From positions 1,390,367 through 1,454,366 of the forward strand of contig JBCBSU010000001.1 of NCBI GenBank assembly GCA_039818985.1: a stretch of 64,000 nucleotides of DNA. The letters run 5' to 3'. This DNA comes from Pseudomonadota bacterium (GTDB taxonomy: Bacteria > Pseudomonadota > Alphaproteobacteria > Sphingomonadales > Sphingomonadaceae). Positions 21,275 through 31,147 of this stretch are shown one piece after another; positions within the stretch are counted from its first letter, which is position 1, and each line of letters opens with the position of its first letter. The translations under genes and the position numbers were made by a program. The notes under the pieces were generated by a model that did no database searches, was not told where the DNA came from, and saw only the letters and a program-made list of their open reading frames with translations.

Positions 21275-22087
21275 ATGACGGACCGCATGCACCCTCTCTA
21301 CAACGCTGTTTCGAACCTGTTACGCAATGTCGCGGATGACATTGTCATGCCCAATTTCCGCAATCTGGCCGATGAAGACATTGCAGAAAAGGCGCCCGGC
21401 GACCTTGTCACCAAAGCGGACCGGCTAAGCGAAGAAAGGCTCCATGACGGGCTGGCCAAGCTGCTGCCCGATGCGGCTATTGTCGGCGAGGAAGCGGCTG
21501 CCGAGGACCCGGCATTATTGACGCGCATCGCATCGGGGCAAGCCTGGATCATCGATCCGATCGATGGCACCGGCAATTATGCAGCCGGACGCACACCTTT
21601 TGGCATGATGATCGCACTTGCCGCGGACAATGAAACCATAGCTGGCTGGATTTATGACCCGGTCCGACGACGTCTATGTCATGCCCATCACGGCGGCGGC
21701 GCCTATATTGATGGCAAACGCGTCTATATCAGCGCCAACATCACCGACAGGCCACGCGCTGCGCTTGCCACTGGTTATATGACCACTGAACAGCGTGAGC
21801 GCGCCCTGGCTATTGCCACACCACGCTTCAAGATCGTGCCCATTCCCAATTGTTCGGCCGAACAATATCCGTTGCTGGTGCAGGGGCAGCACCATCTGAC
21901 CATTTTCGAGCGCACTCTGCCCTGGGATCATGCCGCGGGAGTGCTGTTGCTCAACGAGGCAGGCGGCAAAGCGGCGCGCTGGGACGGCAGCGCCTATCGC
22001 CCCGGTGACGAACGCAAGGGGATGCTGGGCACATCAAGCCCGCAATTATGGGAAGAGGCCGCCAAGCTGTTCAGCGGCGGCCCCTGA
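21275..22087 (+). CDS. Inositol monophosphatase family protein
   Basis: A 270-residue Mg-dependent, Li-sensitive-type phosphatase. The metal site is complete: IVGEEAA, then WIIDPIDGTGNYA, and the distal PWDHAAG. Members act on inositol phosphate, 3'(2'),5'-bisphosphonucleotides, histidinol phosphate or fructose bisphosphate; the sequence does not decide between these. It lies 14 bases after argJ and is probably cotranscribed. It is convergent with trxA. Confidence 0.9.
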   Translation: MTDRMHPLYNAVSNLLRNVADDIVMPNFRNLADEDIAEKAPGDLVTKADRLSEERLHDGLAKLLPDAAIVGEEAAAEDPALLTRIASGQAWIIDPIDGTGNYAAGRTPFGMMIALAADNETIAGWIYDPVRRRLCHAHHGGGAYIDGKRVYISANITDRPRAALATGYMTTEQRERALAIATPRFKIVPIPNCSAEQYPLLVQGQHHLTIFERTLPWDHAAGVLLLNEAGGKAARWDGSAYRPGDERKGMLGTSSPQLWEEAAKLFSGGP

Positions 22088-22106
22088 TCGCAGCATCCCG
22101 ATAATT

Positions 22107-22436
22107 TCAGGCAGGCAATGCGCTTTCGAGCCAAGCCTTGAGCTGGTTTTTCGGTGCCGCGCCGAGCTTGGTCTCGACAATCTCGCCCTTGTTGAACAGG
22201 ATCATTGTCGGGATCGAACGGACACCATATTTGGCCGGTGCATCGGGGTTTTCATCGATGTTGACTTTGGTGATGGTCACCTTGTCGCCCAGCTCGTCGC
22301 TCAGCTCTTCGAGAGCCGGACCGATCATCTTGCACGGGCCACACCATTCGGCCCAGAAATCGACCAGAACCGGGCCTTCCGCACCCAGAACATCGGATTG
22401 AAAATCGGCATCGGTAACTGCTTTTGTTGCCATCAT
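22107..22436 (-). CDS. trxA: Thioredoxin
   Basis: A 109-residue cytoplasmic disulphide reductant with the classical active site EWCGPCK (Cys32 and Cys35) and the conserved cis-proline segment VRSIPTMILF. Two adjacent ATGs exist (22436 and 22433); AAGGAG is four bases from the first and seven from the second, so the 108-residue form is equally likely. It lies downstream of addA on the same strand with an 80-base gap. Confidence 0.97.
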   Translation of the reverse strand: MMATKAVTDADFQSDVLGAEGPVLVDFWAEWCGPCKMIGPALEELSDELGDKVTITKVNIDENPDAPAKYGVRSIPTMILFNKGEIVETKLGAAPKNQLKAWLESALPA

Positions 22437-22516
22437 ATATCTCCTTGATTTGCCATAGACCTAAGGCTTCACCGTAAAAGCGCAAGACCAAGGCGATTCA
22501 GCTTTGCTTTGTCCGG

Positions 22517-25500
22517 CTATACCCATTCTTTTGCGATATCGGTGAGCGCGGTTTCATCGGGCCACAGCATTGTGGCATTGCTGGTATAGAGCAGTCCAAG
22601 CCTGACCCGGTGGTCCGGATAGATATGCCGCAGCGCCAAGCCATAGGCCGCCATTTGCCGCAGGTGCGCGGCGGGAACAGCATCTGTGTTGTCGGGTGGA
22701 TTGCGTCCGGTCTTGAAATCAATCGCCGTAACCTCTGTCTCGCCGATCAGCAGCCGGTCGATAGTGCCGCTGATGACCTGATCGTCGACCGGGACGGCCA
22801 GTGGCACTTCGGCCCGCGATTGCGGACCAAATAGCGGTGCAAATTCGGCTGCATCAATGATCGCCAGCACCGAGCTGATCATATCCGCGCGCTCAGCATG
22901 AGTAAAACCCTGTGCCCTGCGTTCGAGCCACGCAGCAGCCCTCTCGGACCGCTCTTCAGTGACGACATCGGGTAGCCTCTCGAACAATGCGTGCAACAAT
23001 ACCCCTCGCTCGGCCGCCTTGCGCATCGCCGAACTGTTGACTGGCGGCGAGGCCCAGCCATCTTCGCCCAGCGCCGAAGGCGCCAAGGGGCGCGGTGGAC
23101 GCGCTTCCTCGGGAGCCGGTGTTATTGCCCATTGCGGCAAACTGTCGACGTGATCCGCTACCGAACCAGCATTGCCTGGCGCTGTAGCCAGAAAATGCAG
23201 CATATCACCATAGTGCTGCTGATCGCCCCATATCGGATCCTCCTTTGCGCCAATGCCCTGTTGCTGCATCACCTGCGATGCCAACGCATGCCAGCTATTG
23301 GCTGCCACCATGCCGGTGCGCCCATTGACGGTGCCGGCAAGATAAAGTCGCTCCTCGGCACGGGTCATCGCGACATAGGCAAGCCGCCAATGTTCGGCCA
23401 TGGCAAGGTCCTCCTCGCGCGCATAGGCCTCTGCCACTGCGCCGGAACGCTCGGCTTTTGGCACGGGCAATAATGGCAAAGTCGCGGTTTCACCAAAATC
23501 ATCAGTCAGCATCAGATCGACCGAACGCACTGGCGAGGCATGGGGATCGATGGCGCTGTCGGCGAGGATAACGATTGGTGCCTGCAACCCCTTGGCACCA
23601 TGCACCGTCATCACCCGCACTTCGTCAGCACCCTTGATGTCGCGCTTGATATCGGTGTCCGATGCCTCGAACCAGTGCAGGAAGTTCTGCATCGTCGGAT
23701 GATGGTCACGCTCAAAGCCCTGGGCGATGGACAGAAACTCGTCGAGCGGATCGAGACATTCGGTACCGAGTCGTGCGATCAATCGGGCCCTGCCCCGCAA
23801 AGGCCCGCTTAGCAGCTGCTCGAAAAAGCCATAGGGCGTGTCGTAATCGGCCATGGCCAATAGTGCACGCAGCCTCTGGATACCAGGGTCATCATCGGCC
23901 AGCGTCTGGCGCAAATGCTCCCACAGACCGAGATGATTGGGACGATGCGCCGCTTCATCAAGCCGGTCATGGCTCCAGCCAATCAGCGGCGAGACCAGCA
24001 GATTGGCAAGGTTGAGGTCATCATGCGGCTGTAGCGTAAAGCGCCCGGCAGCACACAGGTCACGCACCACCAAGGGCTGGCCGACACGCAGCCGGTCAAT
24101 CCCCGCCACTGCGATACCGCGGGCATAGAGCCGCGCCACGATCAGCCGGGCCAGATCGCCGCGTTTCCTAAGCAGGATCATGATATCGCCCGGCGTAGCA
24201 GGACGTGGCGTCTCACCCTTGTTGAGCCGAAGGCCACGTTCGAGCCAGTCATCCACCTGCGCGGCGATATTGTCGGCCAGCTCACGGTCAGGCTGCGACA
24301 TCCAGCCCTCGGCGCCCTCGCCAGCGCTGTCGCTATGACAGTGGCCATCCGCATAGTCAGCACCCACGGCTGACCACAGCGTCACGCTGCCGGGGAATTT
24401 CTGACCATGATGCGGCGGTGAGGGATCGGGCAGGTGCAGTGCCTGATGTCCGAGATGACCAAGGCAGAGATCGACAAAATCGAGCATGGTCTGGGCCGAG
24501 CGAAAGCTGCGTGCCAGCGATAGCTCGTTCATCCGCCGCTCCGACTGGCTGATCACTCTTTGGAATGTGTCTCTTGCAGCTTGGTAGAAAATTGGGTTGG
24601 TACCCTGGAAGCTGTAGATCGCCTGTTTGAAATCCCCCACAGTAAACAATGTCCGCTGCCGTTCGGTGGCACCTTCACCGGCAAAAAAATCCGAGGTTAG
24701 TCCGGCGACAATCTGCCATTGCAGCGCATTGGTATCCTGCGATTCATCGACCAGTATATGGTCATAACGCCGGTCGAGCTTGTAACGGATCCATGCCGCC
24801 ATGGTGCTGTCCAGCAGCAGCTCGGCAGCATTTCGGATCAGATCATCGAAATCGAGCACGCCGTCGCGTCGCTTGCGACGGTCAAACAGCGCGCCAAAAC
24901 GCCGCCCCAGTTCAAGCGCCGGAACCATGCGTTCGACAAGCTCGATCAAAGCCCGCTTCTGCTGCACAGCCTGCACCGCTTCGATCAGCCCCTGTGCCAG
25001 ATTATCATAATCGGGTTCGGCTTTAAGCTGGCCCGGAGAGACTTTGCGTGGCTCACCTTTGGCGGTCAGTACACACAGCGCCAGTTCGTCGAGCATGGCC
25101 AGACGCCCCGCACCATCGCTACCCTGCCAGCGCGCGATCACATCGCAATGCCCAAGCCCTGTCTTGGTGCCCCATTGGCGGTTCGCTGCTACCAGGGCTG
25201 GTAACATCGCATCGGGGACGAGACCTTGCCCCAGAAGCTCGGCAAGTGCCTCCAGACTGTCGTCGGTCTCCAGCCCCAGCCCGCGCCGCAATAATGGAGC
25301 GAGCGGACGGTCAGGATATTTCCACAGATCGGGCCGCGCGGCGCAGCGCTGGAGAAAATCCATAAAGCCCGCCTCACCCAGCGACAGCGCCAGATCCTGC
25401 ACAGTTGCGAATAGCTCAGCATCGGCGGCCTGTTCGGCCTCTACCAGCAACGCCTCCAGCGTCGCATCGGTGAGCTGCCCCGCCTCGCGCTCATCGAGTG

Positions 25501-25948
25501 CGGCAAAACCGGGGGCAATCCCGGCCTCGATCGGGAAGCTCGCGAGCAGCGACTGGCAAAAACTGTGGATCGTCTGGATCGCAATACCGCCACCCGGCGC
25601 ATCGAGCACGGCAGCGAACAGGGTTCGCGCCTGCTTCACTGCTTTCGGGCCGATATCGGCACCTATCGCGGCAAGGTCTTTGCCGAGCTCGGTATCGCTC
25701 GCCCGCACCCATCGCGCCAGCTGGCTGCTGATGCGGTCGGCCATTTCAGCGGCAGCGGCCTTGGTAAAAGTCAGACACAATATATGTTCGGGACGCACAC
25801 CCGGTGTCAGCAGCAGCCGGAAGACCCGTGCAGTGAGCACCTGGGTCTTGCCGGTGCCGGCGGAGGCGCTCAGCCAGATGGTGCTGTCGGGCACCACTGC
25901 GGCGCGCTGATCCTCAACCAGCGGATGGAGATGGCCGCCGTCGCTCAT
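22517..25948 (-). CDS. addA: Double-strand break repair helicase AddA
   Basis: UvrD-like helicase and nuclease subunit of AddAB, which resects double-strand breaks for RecA loading. It is 1143 residues. Walker A is SASAGTGKTQVLTARV near residue 35, helicase motifs include LCLTFTKAAAAEMADRI, DESQDTNALQW, VGDFKQAIYSFQG and VMTVHGAKGLQAPIV, and the C-terminal RecB-type nuclease carries GTIDRLLIGE and VTAIDFKTGR. Its ATG at 25948 overlaps the addB stop. An in-frame extension to 25990 has no support. Confidence 0.96.
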   Translation of the reverse strand: MSDGGHLHPLVEDQRAAVVPDSTIWLSASAGTGKTQVLTARVFRLLLTPGVRPEHILCLTFTKAAAAEMADRISSQLARWVRASDTELGKDLAAIGADIGPKAVKQARTLFAAVLDAPGGGIAIQTIHSFCQSLLASFPIEAGIAPGFAALDEREAGQLTDATLEALLVEAEQAADAELFATVQDLALSLGEAGFMDFLQRCAARPDLWKYPDRPLAPLLRRGLGLETDDSLEALAELLGQGLVPDAMLPALVAANRQWGTKTGLGHCDVIARWQGSDGAGRLAMLDELALCVLTAKGEPRKVSPGQLKAEPDYDNLAQGLIEAVQAVQQKRALIELVERMVPALELGRRFGALFDRRKRRDGVLDFDDLIRNAAELLLDSTMAAWIRYKLDRRYDHILVDESQDTNALQWQIVAGLTSDFFAGEGATERQRTLFTVGDFKQAIYSFQGTNPIFYQAARDTFQRVISQSERRMNELSLARSFRSAQTMLDFVDLCLGHLGHQALHLPDPSPPHHGQKFPGSVTLWSAVGADYADGHCHSDSAGEGAEGWMSQPDRELADNIAAQVDDWLERGLRLNKGETPRPATPGDIMILLRKRGDLARLIVARLYARGIAVAGIDRLRVGQPLVVRDLCAAGRFTLQPHDDLNLANLLVSPLIGWSHDRLDEAAHRPNHLGLWEHLRQTLADDDPGIQRLRALLAMADYDTPYGFFEQLLSGPLRGRARLIARLGTECLDPLDEFLSIAQGFERDHHPTMQNFLHWFEASDTDIKRDIKGADEVRVMTVHGAKGLQAPIVILADSAIDPHASPVRSVDLMLTDDFGETATLPLLPVPKAERSGAVAEAYAREEDLAMAEHWRLAYVAMTRAEERLYLAGTVNGRTGMVAANSWHALASQVMQQQGIGAKEDPIWGDQQHYGDMLHFLATAPGNAGSVADHVDSLPQWAITPAPEEARPPRPLAPSALGEDGWASPPVNSSAMRKAAERGVLLHALFERLPDVVTEERSERAAAWLERRAQGFTHAERADMISSVLAIIDAAEFAPLFGPQSRAEVPLAVPVDDQVISGTIDRLLIGETEVTAIDFKTGRNPPDNTDAVPAAHLRQMAAYGLALRHIYPDHRVRLGLLYTSNATMLWPDETALTDIAKEWV

Positions 25949-28900
25949 CCGTCTCCTCCTGGCGCCATATCGCGCGCGCGGCCATACCATTCCTCTAACC
26001 GGCTCAGGTCATCATAGTCATTATAGCCAGGATAATCGGGGTCAGGTTCGGCGGTGAATGGTTCATTGCCAAATATCCAGCGGTCGAGCGCATCGTCGAG
26101 AAACACCACCATAGTGGGCAGGAACTCCTCCGGCTGGAGGCCCGATCGGGCGGAACCGACACGCAAGGGCTGCTTGCGATAGCCAAAAGTCCCAACCTTG
26201 CTGTCGCGTGCGAGCGACCAATATTCGACCGTCTCTACCGTGCCCTTCATACTCTCAAAGCCATCACATTCGGCGATCAGTGACAGCACGCCGAGCTGCA
26301 TCGCATAACCGGTTTCGAGCTGGCGAGCGGTGGGTGGCTGGCCGATTTTGTAATCGATGATGATCAGGCCGCCATCGCTGCTGCGGTCGATCCGGTCTGC
26401 CGTCCCTTTGAGCGTCACACCATGATAGTCGATACGCCCCGTTACCTCGGCGGCGAGTATTTCGCGTCCGTCGCTGCGCAGCCTCTCTGTCTCTTCGGCA
26501 ATCCAGCGCATCGCCGCATCGATGCGCGGGCGCCAGACGGCGCGCAATATCGGAAAATCCACCTGCTCCTGCCAGAAACGATCTAGCCGGATAGCGAGTA
26601 ATGCCGGGTCACTGCCATCCTGCTTGATCCAGTCTTCCAATATCGCATGCACCGCAGTGCCGCGCCACGCCGCGCTGGGTGGTGCGTCAGGGCTGTCGAT
26701 AGAACGCAATCGCAAGATTTTCCCGGCGTAAAAGGCAAAAGGTGCGCCGCGCAAACGGTCGAGATCGGTTGCCGCCAATGTGACTTGGCGCCGGTCTGCC
26801 GATGGTGCCGGTGCCGGAGTGGCGATACGCTGTGGTGGCAACTGCCTATCAAGCTGGCGCGCCAGCATCAGGCTGGCCCGGTCGCTCTGCAATCGGTTGC
26901 CGAGCATCGCCTGCAAACGCCGCAAAAAGGGTGAGGCGATGGTGATACCCTCGGCGTCGCGTGCCGCCCGGGTGAGTACACATTCGGGCGCTCCGAGCGC
27001 GGCAGCAAGGTCATGCGCGCTCAGGCCATTGCTATATTCCACAGTCGGCATGCCGAGCTTACGGCGCAGCATTGGCGGAATGAACGGATCGGGGTCAGGC
27101 TGTTGCGGCCACTTCCCAGTGTTGAGACCGGCGCAGATCATAAGATCGGCACGTTGCAACCGTGCTTCGAGCAGCCCGAAAATAGCCACACGCGGATGTT
27201 GGCCATAACCAGGGCGGATGGCGATATCGGCGAAAAAACCGCGCAGCATCACCGGAAGTTCGTCCGCCGGTGCGATCAATCCAGCGGCTTGTGCCTCGCC
27301 CTCCAGCGCCGACAGGCTGTCAGCCAGGGCACGACCTGCCTGACCCTGCCAGATTGCGCCTGCCGTCAACCGGTCAGCACAATCGCGCACCGCCGCCAAC
27401 CAGTCCGCCAGCGGCTTTTCGGTCAGTGATGCGCCTTCTCCCAGCGGTGCGAGATAATCCGCCTGCACTTCGTCCCAGAACCCTTGCACCGATTGCGCCG
27501 CCTCGCTGTCGCTTTGCTTGCGATCCGCGAAATGGCGGGTAATCTGGCGGGTAATCGCCGCCGGGCCCAGTCCGGTGCGCGGACCGCGTAGCGCCAGATC
27601 GAGCGCACGCACCTGGCTCAGCCATTCGCCGCGCAGCCTGTCCCCGGTCACCAGCGGGTGTTTCAGCATGTCGAGCAATGCCACCGGCGAAAAGCGGCTT
27701 GCCAGAGCCTCGACAATCGAAAGCAGAAGGCTGCCCGGCGGTGTCTCGCCCAGCGGTCGGCCCGCACTGTCATCGGCGGTGATGTTCCAGCGCGCCAGAT
27801 GTCGCGCCACCCGGCGCGCCAATGTGCGATCAGGCGTGACTACCGCGACGCGTTTTTCTGGCGTTTCCAGTGCCTCGCGCACCAGCAATGCGACCATCTG
27901 CGCTTCCTCGCCCAGCGTATCGCACTCGATCAGCCGCACATTGGGTAACCGCCTTTCAGCGCTCTCAAGCGCGCGCCAGCGCCCGCTATGCCGCGCTGGC
28001 AGAAAGACATTGCTGATCGTACGGCTGGTCGCGGGCGGCGCTGCACCTGGCCCCGAACGGTGCCAGTTCCGCACCTCGTCACGACGCACGCTCATGCGGT
28101 CGAGCAGCAACCGCAAATGATATTGCGGATGGTTGATCTGATGCCCTGCCCTGTCGTCATTGTCATCGGCAGCGACAGGATCATCGTCCCTGCTCAGCCG
28201 CGGCATCAGGCCCTGCCACACATCCTCATCAAGGTTGAGATCAAGACCCGGCAGAATCACGCTGCCGCCATCGGCAAAGGCGATGGCACGCAGCAGCCTG
28301 GCCACAGCAGGTGCCGGAGTGGTGATACCGGCGGCGATCAGGTCACCGCCCGGATGATCCGCGATGGTTTTGGCCGCGTAGCCAAATAACAGGTTGCGCC
28401 GTCTGGCGGCATCAAGCCGGTCCTGCCCGGCACAATAATCCTGCCACTGCCGGGCGACATGGTGCACCAGATCGAGTGTTACCTGCCAATGCTTTGCCAA
28501 GGCATCCTGATGCTCTGTGACCAGGGTATCGAGCCCGCCATGGTCCTGTTCTTCCACTGCCAGCTGATCGAGCATGGTGGCAAATTCGCGTGCCAGTCGG
28601 AAACTTTCGGCCAGGCTGAGCGGTTGTTTGCGTGTCGTCTGATAGGCGCGGATCGATGAAGCCAGCACAAACTGACGGTGCAGCGGATCTATCTCCGCCA
28701 GGATATCGGCCTGACCCAGCGGATCGAGCCCAGGACCGACCGATTCAGCCAGTTCGCTGTCGCCGATCACTACCATTTTCGGCAGCAATAGTCCGCCTTC
28801 AGACTGGCGCACAAAGGCATCGAGCATCGCCCGCCGCGCGCGCTGATTGGGTAGCAACAAGGTCAGTGCGGCAAGCCCGTCCGCACGGTTGCGATAGCGG

Positions 28901-28983
28901 GCCACCAGCCCGGTAGCGAGGGCATCGGCAAAGCCGCGATGCGGCAATATGGTATAGATTGATGGCTGTCTGGCCTCAGCCAT
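25945..28983 (-). CDS. addB: Double-strand break repair protein AddB
   Basis: The second subunit of AddAB, 1012 residues. The N-terminal half is a helicase-like scaffold in which the Walker A lysine motif is missing (ALTLLLPNQRARRAM), as is usual in alphaproteobacterial AddB, so it should not be an active motor. The C-terminal RecB-type nuclease domain is intact (GTADRIDRSSDGGLIIIDYKIGQPP), giving the complex a second nuclease. The start overlaps the end of the nucleotidyltransferase gene by eight bases and the end overlaps addA as ATGA. Confidence 0.94.
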   Translation of the reverse strand: MAEARQPSIYTILPHRGFADALATGLVARYRNRADGLAALTLLLPNQRARRAMLDAFVRQSEGGLLLPKMVVIGDSELAESVGPGLDPLGQADILAEIDPLHRQFVLASSIRAYQTTRKQPLSLAESFRLAREFATMLDQLAVEEQDHGGLDTLVTEHQDALAKHWQVTLDLVHHVARQWQDYCAGQDRLDAARRRNLLFGYAAKTIADHPGGDLIAAGITTPAPAVARLLRAIAFADGGSVILPGLDLNLDEDVWQGLMPRLSRDDDPVAADDNDDRAGHQINHPQYHLRLLLDRMSVRRDEVRNWHRSGPGAAPPATSRTISNVFLPARHSGRWRALESAERRLPNVRLIECDTLGEEAQMVALLVREALETPEKRVAVVTPDRTLARRVARHLARWNITADDSAGRPLGETPPGSLLLSIVEALASRFSPVALLDMLKHPLVTGDRLRGEWLSQVRALDLALRGPRTGLGPAAITRQITRHFADRKQSDSEAAQSVQGFWDEVQADYLAPLGEGASLTEKPLADWLAAVRDCADRLTAGAIWQGQAGRALADSLSALEGEAQAAGLIAPADELPVMLRGFFADIAIRPGYGQHPRVAIFGLLEARLQRADLMICAGLNTGKWPQQPDPDPFIPPMLRRKLGMPTVEYSNGLSAHDLAAALGAPECVLTRAARDAEGITIASPFLRRLQAMLGNRLQSDRASLMLARQLDRQLPPQRIATPAPAPSADRRQVTLAATDLDRLRGAPFAFYAGKILRLRSIDSPDAPPSAAWRGTAVHAILEDWIKQDGSDPALLAIRLDRFWQEQVDFPILRAVWRPRIDAAMRWIAEETERLRSDGREILAAEVTGRIDYHGVTLKGTADRIDRSSDGGLIIIDYKIGQPPTARQLETGYAMQLGVLSLIAECDGFESMKGTVETVEYWSLARDSKVGTFGYRKQPLRVGSARSGLQPEEFLPTMVVFLDDALDRWIFGNEPFTAEPDPDYPGYNDYDDLSRLEEWYGRARDMAPGGDG

Positions 28984-29692
28984 ATTGCAGCAGATTCTCG
29001 GTCGGCGCTATTGCCGCCGGGGTGCCGACATCGCACCACAGCCCTTCATGCACGGTGCCGAACAACCGATTCTCGGCAATAGCGCGTTCCCACAGCAGCA
29101 TTGTCGAAAATGGCCCGTCAGGGGCATCGCGGAGCAGCCGGTGCGATACGATCTGGATACCGGTATAAATAAAGGGCGCAATCCGACGCGGACGGCGGCG
29201 CGTCAGTCGGCCAGAAGCGTCCATATGGAAATCACCCAAGCCGGCATGCTGCACCGCCCTTTTGTGCGGCACCACGAGCAGCAGTGCATCCATGCGGTCG
29301 ATATCCCAGTGCTGGCTCAGCGCAGCAAAGACATTATGCGGGCCATCAAGCCAGACATTGTCGCTGTTGATGCAAAAAAACGGATCGCGATCGATCAGCG
29401 GCAGTGCCTTCTTCATGCCGCCACCGGTTTCAAGCAGTGCGTCACGCTCATCGGATATGTGCACCTCCATCGGCAGGGCCATGGCCTGGATATGCGCTTC
29501 CAGCGTATCGGCAAGATAATGCACATTGACCACGGCGCGCATCACTTCCGCATCCCACAATTTCCCGAAGACATGGTCTATCAGCGGCTTACCCGCCACC
29601 ATCACCAGCGGCTTGGGCCGCGTCGTGGTCAGCGGCCGCATGCGCTTGCCATAGCCGGCAGCCATGATCATCGCGGTATCAGTGACCAGCAT
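28976..29692 (-). CDS. murU: N-acetylmuramate-1-phosphate uridylyltransferase (MurU-like nucleotidyltransferase)
   Basis: A 238-residue nucleotidyltransferase of the sugar-phosphate type. The nucleotide-binding signature is MIMAAGYGKRMRPLTTTRPKPLV, and further sugar/metal elements are INSDNVWLDG and TYTGIQ-like FIYTGIQIV. Similar proteins were first annotated as mannose-1-phosphate guanylyltransferases; directly after AmgK the better reading is MurU, which makes UDP-MurNAc from MurNAc-1-phosphate and UTP. ATG 29692 overlaps amgK by 14 bases; an in-frame form from 29851 would overlap amgK far more and is rejected. Confidence 0.85.
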   Translation of the reverse strand: MLVTDTAMIMAAGYGKRMRPLTTTRPKPLVMVAGKPLIDHVFGKLWDAEVMRAVVNVHYLADTLEAHIQAMALPMEVHISDERDALLETGGGMKKALPLIDRDPFFCINSDNVWLDGPHNVFAALSQHWDIDRMDALLLVVPHKRAVQHAGLGDFHMDASGRLTRRRPRRIAPFIYTGIQIVSHRLLRDAPDGPFSTMLLWERAIAENRLFGTVHEGLWCDVGTPAAIAPTENLLQYG

Positions 29693-30710
29693 GATCACCC
29701 AACCTCTCGACCAAACCCCCGCCCTCGCGATATTCCGCCGGAATATTGGTCGCGAACCATGACGCCAGCGGTGCTGCAGCTGGATGTGCCAGATCCCGTT
29801 CGAGATAGCGCCAGACCCTCGGGATGAAATCAAGATAGCGTGGTTTGTCATCGCGCCGCATCAACCGGGTGAAGATGCCGATAATCTTGAGATTGCGTTG
29901 TGTTCCCAGCACCGCATAATCGCTCACAAATTGTTCGGATGCGCGGGTCTGGGCGATGAAATAGGCCAGCATTTCATCCTCGATCGCTTGCGGCACATCG
30001 CGGCGTGCATCCTGCAGCAATGACATCAGGTCATAGGCGGGGTGGCCAAGCAGCGCATCCTGGAAGTCAAGTAGCCCCTGCCTGCCATTTTCCAGCAGCA
30101 TGATGTTCTCTGCGTGATAGTCACGCAACACCACCACAGGATGCTCCTGCGCCGCGATCACCGGCTGCAACGCCTCATCCAGCGCAGCAATAAAACCCGA
30201 CTCATCGACGGACAGTCCCTGCGCCGGGCAATACCATTCGCAGAATAGCATCGCCTCACGGCGATAGGTTTTCTCATCATAGAATGGCAGGTTGGGCAAT
30301 GTCTGGCGGTGCAGCGAGGCCAGTGTCTTGACCGCACGGCGATATACTGCCTGCTCCTCATCCGGTGCCATCTCATCGGCTGCCTCGCGCATACGGTCAT
30401 TGCCGAAATCCTCCAGCAACACTAACCCCGTCTCTCTGTCAGCGGCGAAAATCTCTGGTGCTTTCAGCTTGTTGTTACAAAGATATGCAGCAATATCGAG
30501 AAAGGGTGCGACATTTTCTTCGGGCGGCGGAGCAACCATCAATATCGCCCGGCCCAATCCATCGGCACTGTCGCCATGGCGGACGCGATAATAGCGACGA
30601 AATGAAGCGTCGCCAGGAATCGGGAAGATTTCCGCCCCGTTCCAGCCGGCTACCGCCAGAAAATCCTGTATCAGCCGGTCATCATCCCGCGCCAATTCTT
30701 TCCCGGTCAT
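29679..30710 (-). CDS. amgK: Sugar kinase AmgK (N-acetylmuramate/N-acetylglucosamine anomeric kinase)
   Basis: A 343-residue aminoglycoside-phosphotransferase-fold kinase. The catalytic loop is VLRDYHAENIML and the metal-binding segment is GLLDFQDALLGHPAYDL; the ATP-side strand is GLVLLEDFGNDRM. In the bypass recycling pathway AmgK phosphorylates the anomeric position of MurNAc, giving the MurU substrate. The gene order tsaE-amgK-murU with overlapping ends supports this over other phosphotransferases. ATG 30710 overlaps the tsaE stop as ATGA. Confidence 0.86.
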   Translation of the reverse strand: MTGKELARDDDRLIQDFLAVAGWNGAEIFPIPGDASFRRYYRVRHGDSADGLGRAILMVAPPPEENVAPFLDIAAYLCNNKLKAPEIFAADRETGLVLLEDFGNDRMREAADEMAPDEEQAVYRRAVKTLASLHRQTLPNLPFYDEKTYRREAMLFCEWYCPAQGLSVDESGFIAALDEALQPVIAAQEHPVVVLRDYHAENIMLLENGRQGLLDFQDALLGHPAYDLMSLLQDARRDVPQAIEDEMLAYFIAQTRASEQFVSDYAVLGTQRNLKIIGIFTRLMRRDDKPRYLDFIPRVWRYLERDLAHPAAAPLASWFATNIPAEYREGGGLVERLGDHAGH

Positions 30711-31147
30711 GCCAACCGCTCTTTCCACTCACTACCCATATTCAGCGTTATCGAACGCAAATCGTGATCGTCAACCGCTATCGTGATACCCAGATGCCTC
30801 GCCCCTGACAGGCCGCCTGCCATTTCCGGCCATTCGGCGATCATCACCGCTTGATCACGCTGTTCGTCCAGGCCCAGTTCTTCCGCCTCGTCAGGATCTT
30901 GCAACCGGTAAAAATCGCAATGCAACACCGGCAAACGCACTTCAGGCGGATCATAATGGTGGACAATGGCAAAGGACGGGCTGGCGACTTCGCCATGATA
31001 GCCGAGACCAAGGATGATGGCGCGCGCCATGCTGGTCTTGCCGGCGCCGAGCGGGCCGCTGAGACCGATGGAATCGCCAGTGTGCAGTTTGCCAGCCAAC
31101 CGCCCTGCCCAGTCGAGCATCGCCTGCTCATCGGCAAAGCGGATCAT
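30707..31147 (-). CDS. tsaE: tRNA threonylcarbamoyladenosine biosynthesis ATPase TsaE
   Basis: A 146-residue P-loop ATPase that works with TsaB and TsaD in making the t6A modification at tRNA position 37. The Walker A is GPLGAGKTSMARAI near residue 30, followed by VASPSFAIVHHY and the FYRLQDPDEAEELGLDE segment typical of the family. It overlaps divL upstream and amgK downstream, each by four bases (ATGA), so it is a middle gene of a coupled operon. Confidence 0.95.
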   Translation of the reverse strand: MIRFADEQAMLDWAGRLAGKLHTGDSIGLSGPLGAGKTSMARAIILGLGYHGEVASPSFAIVHHYDPPEVRLPVLHCDFYRLQDPDEAEELGLDEQRDQAVMIAEWPEMAGGLSGARHLGITIAVDDHDLRSITLNMGSEWKERLA

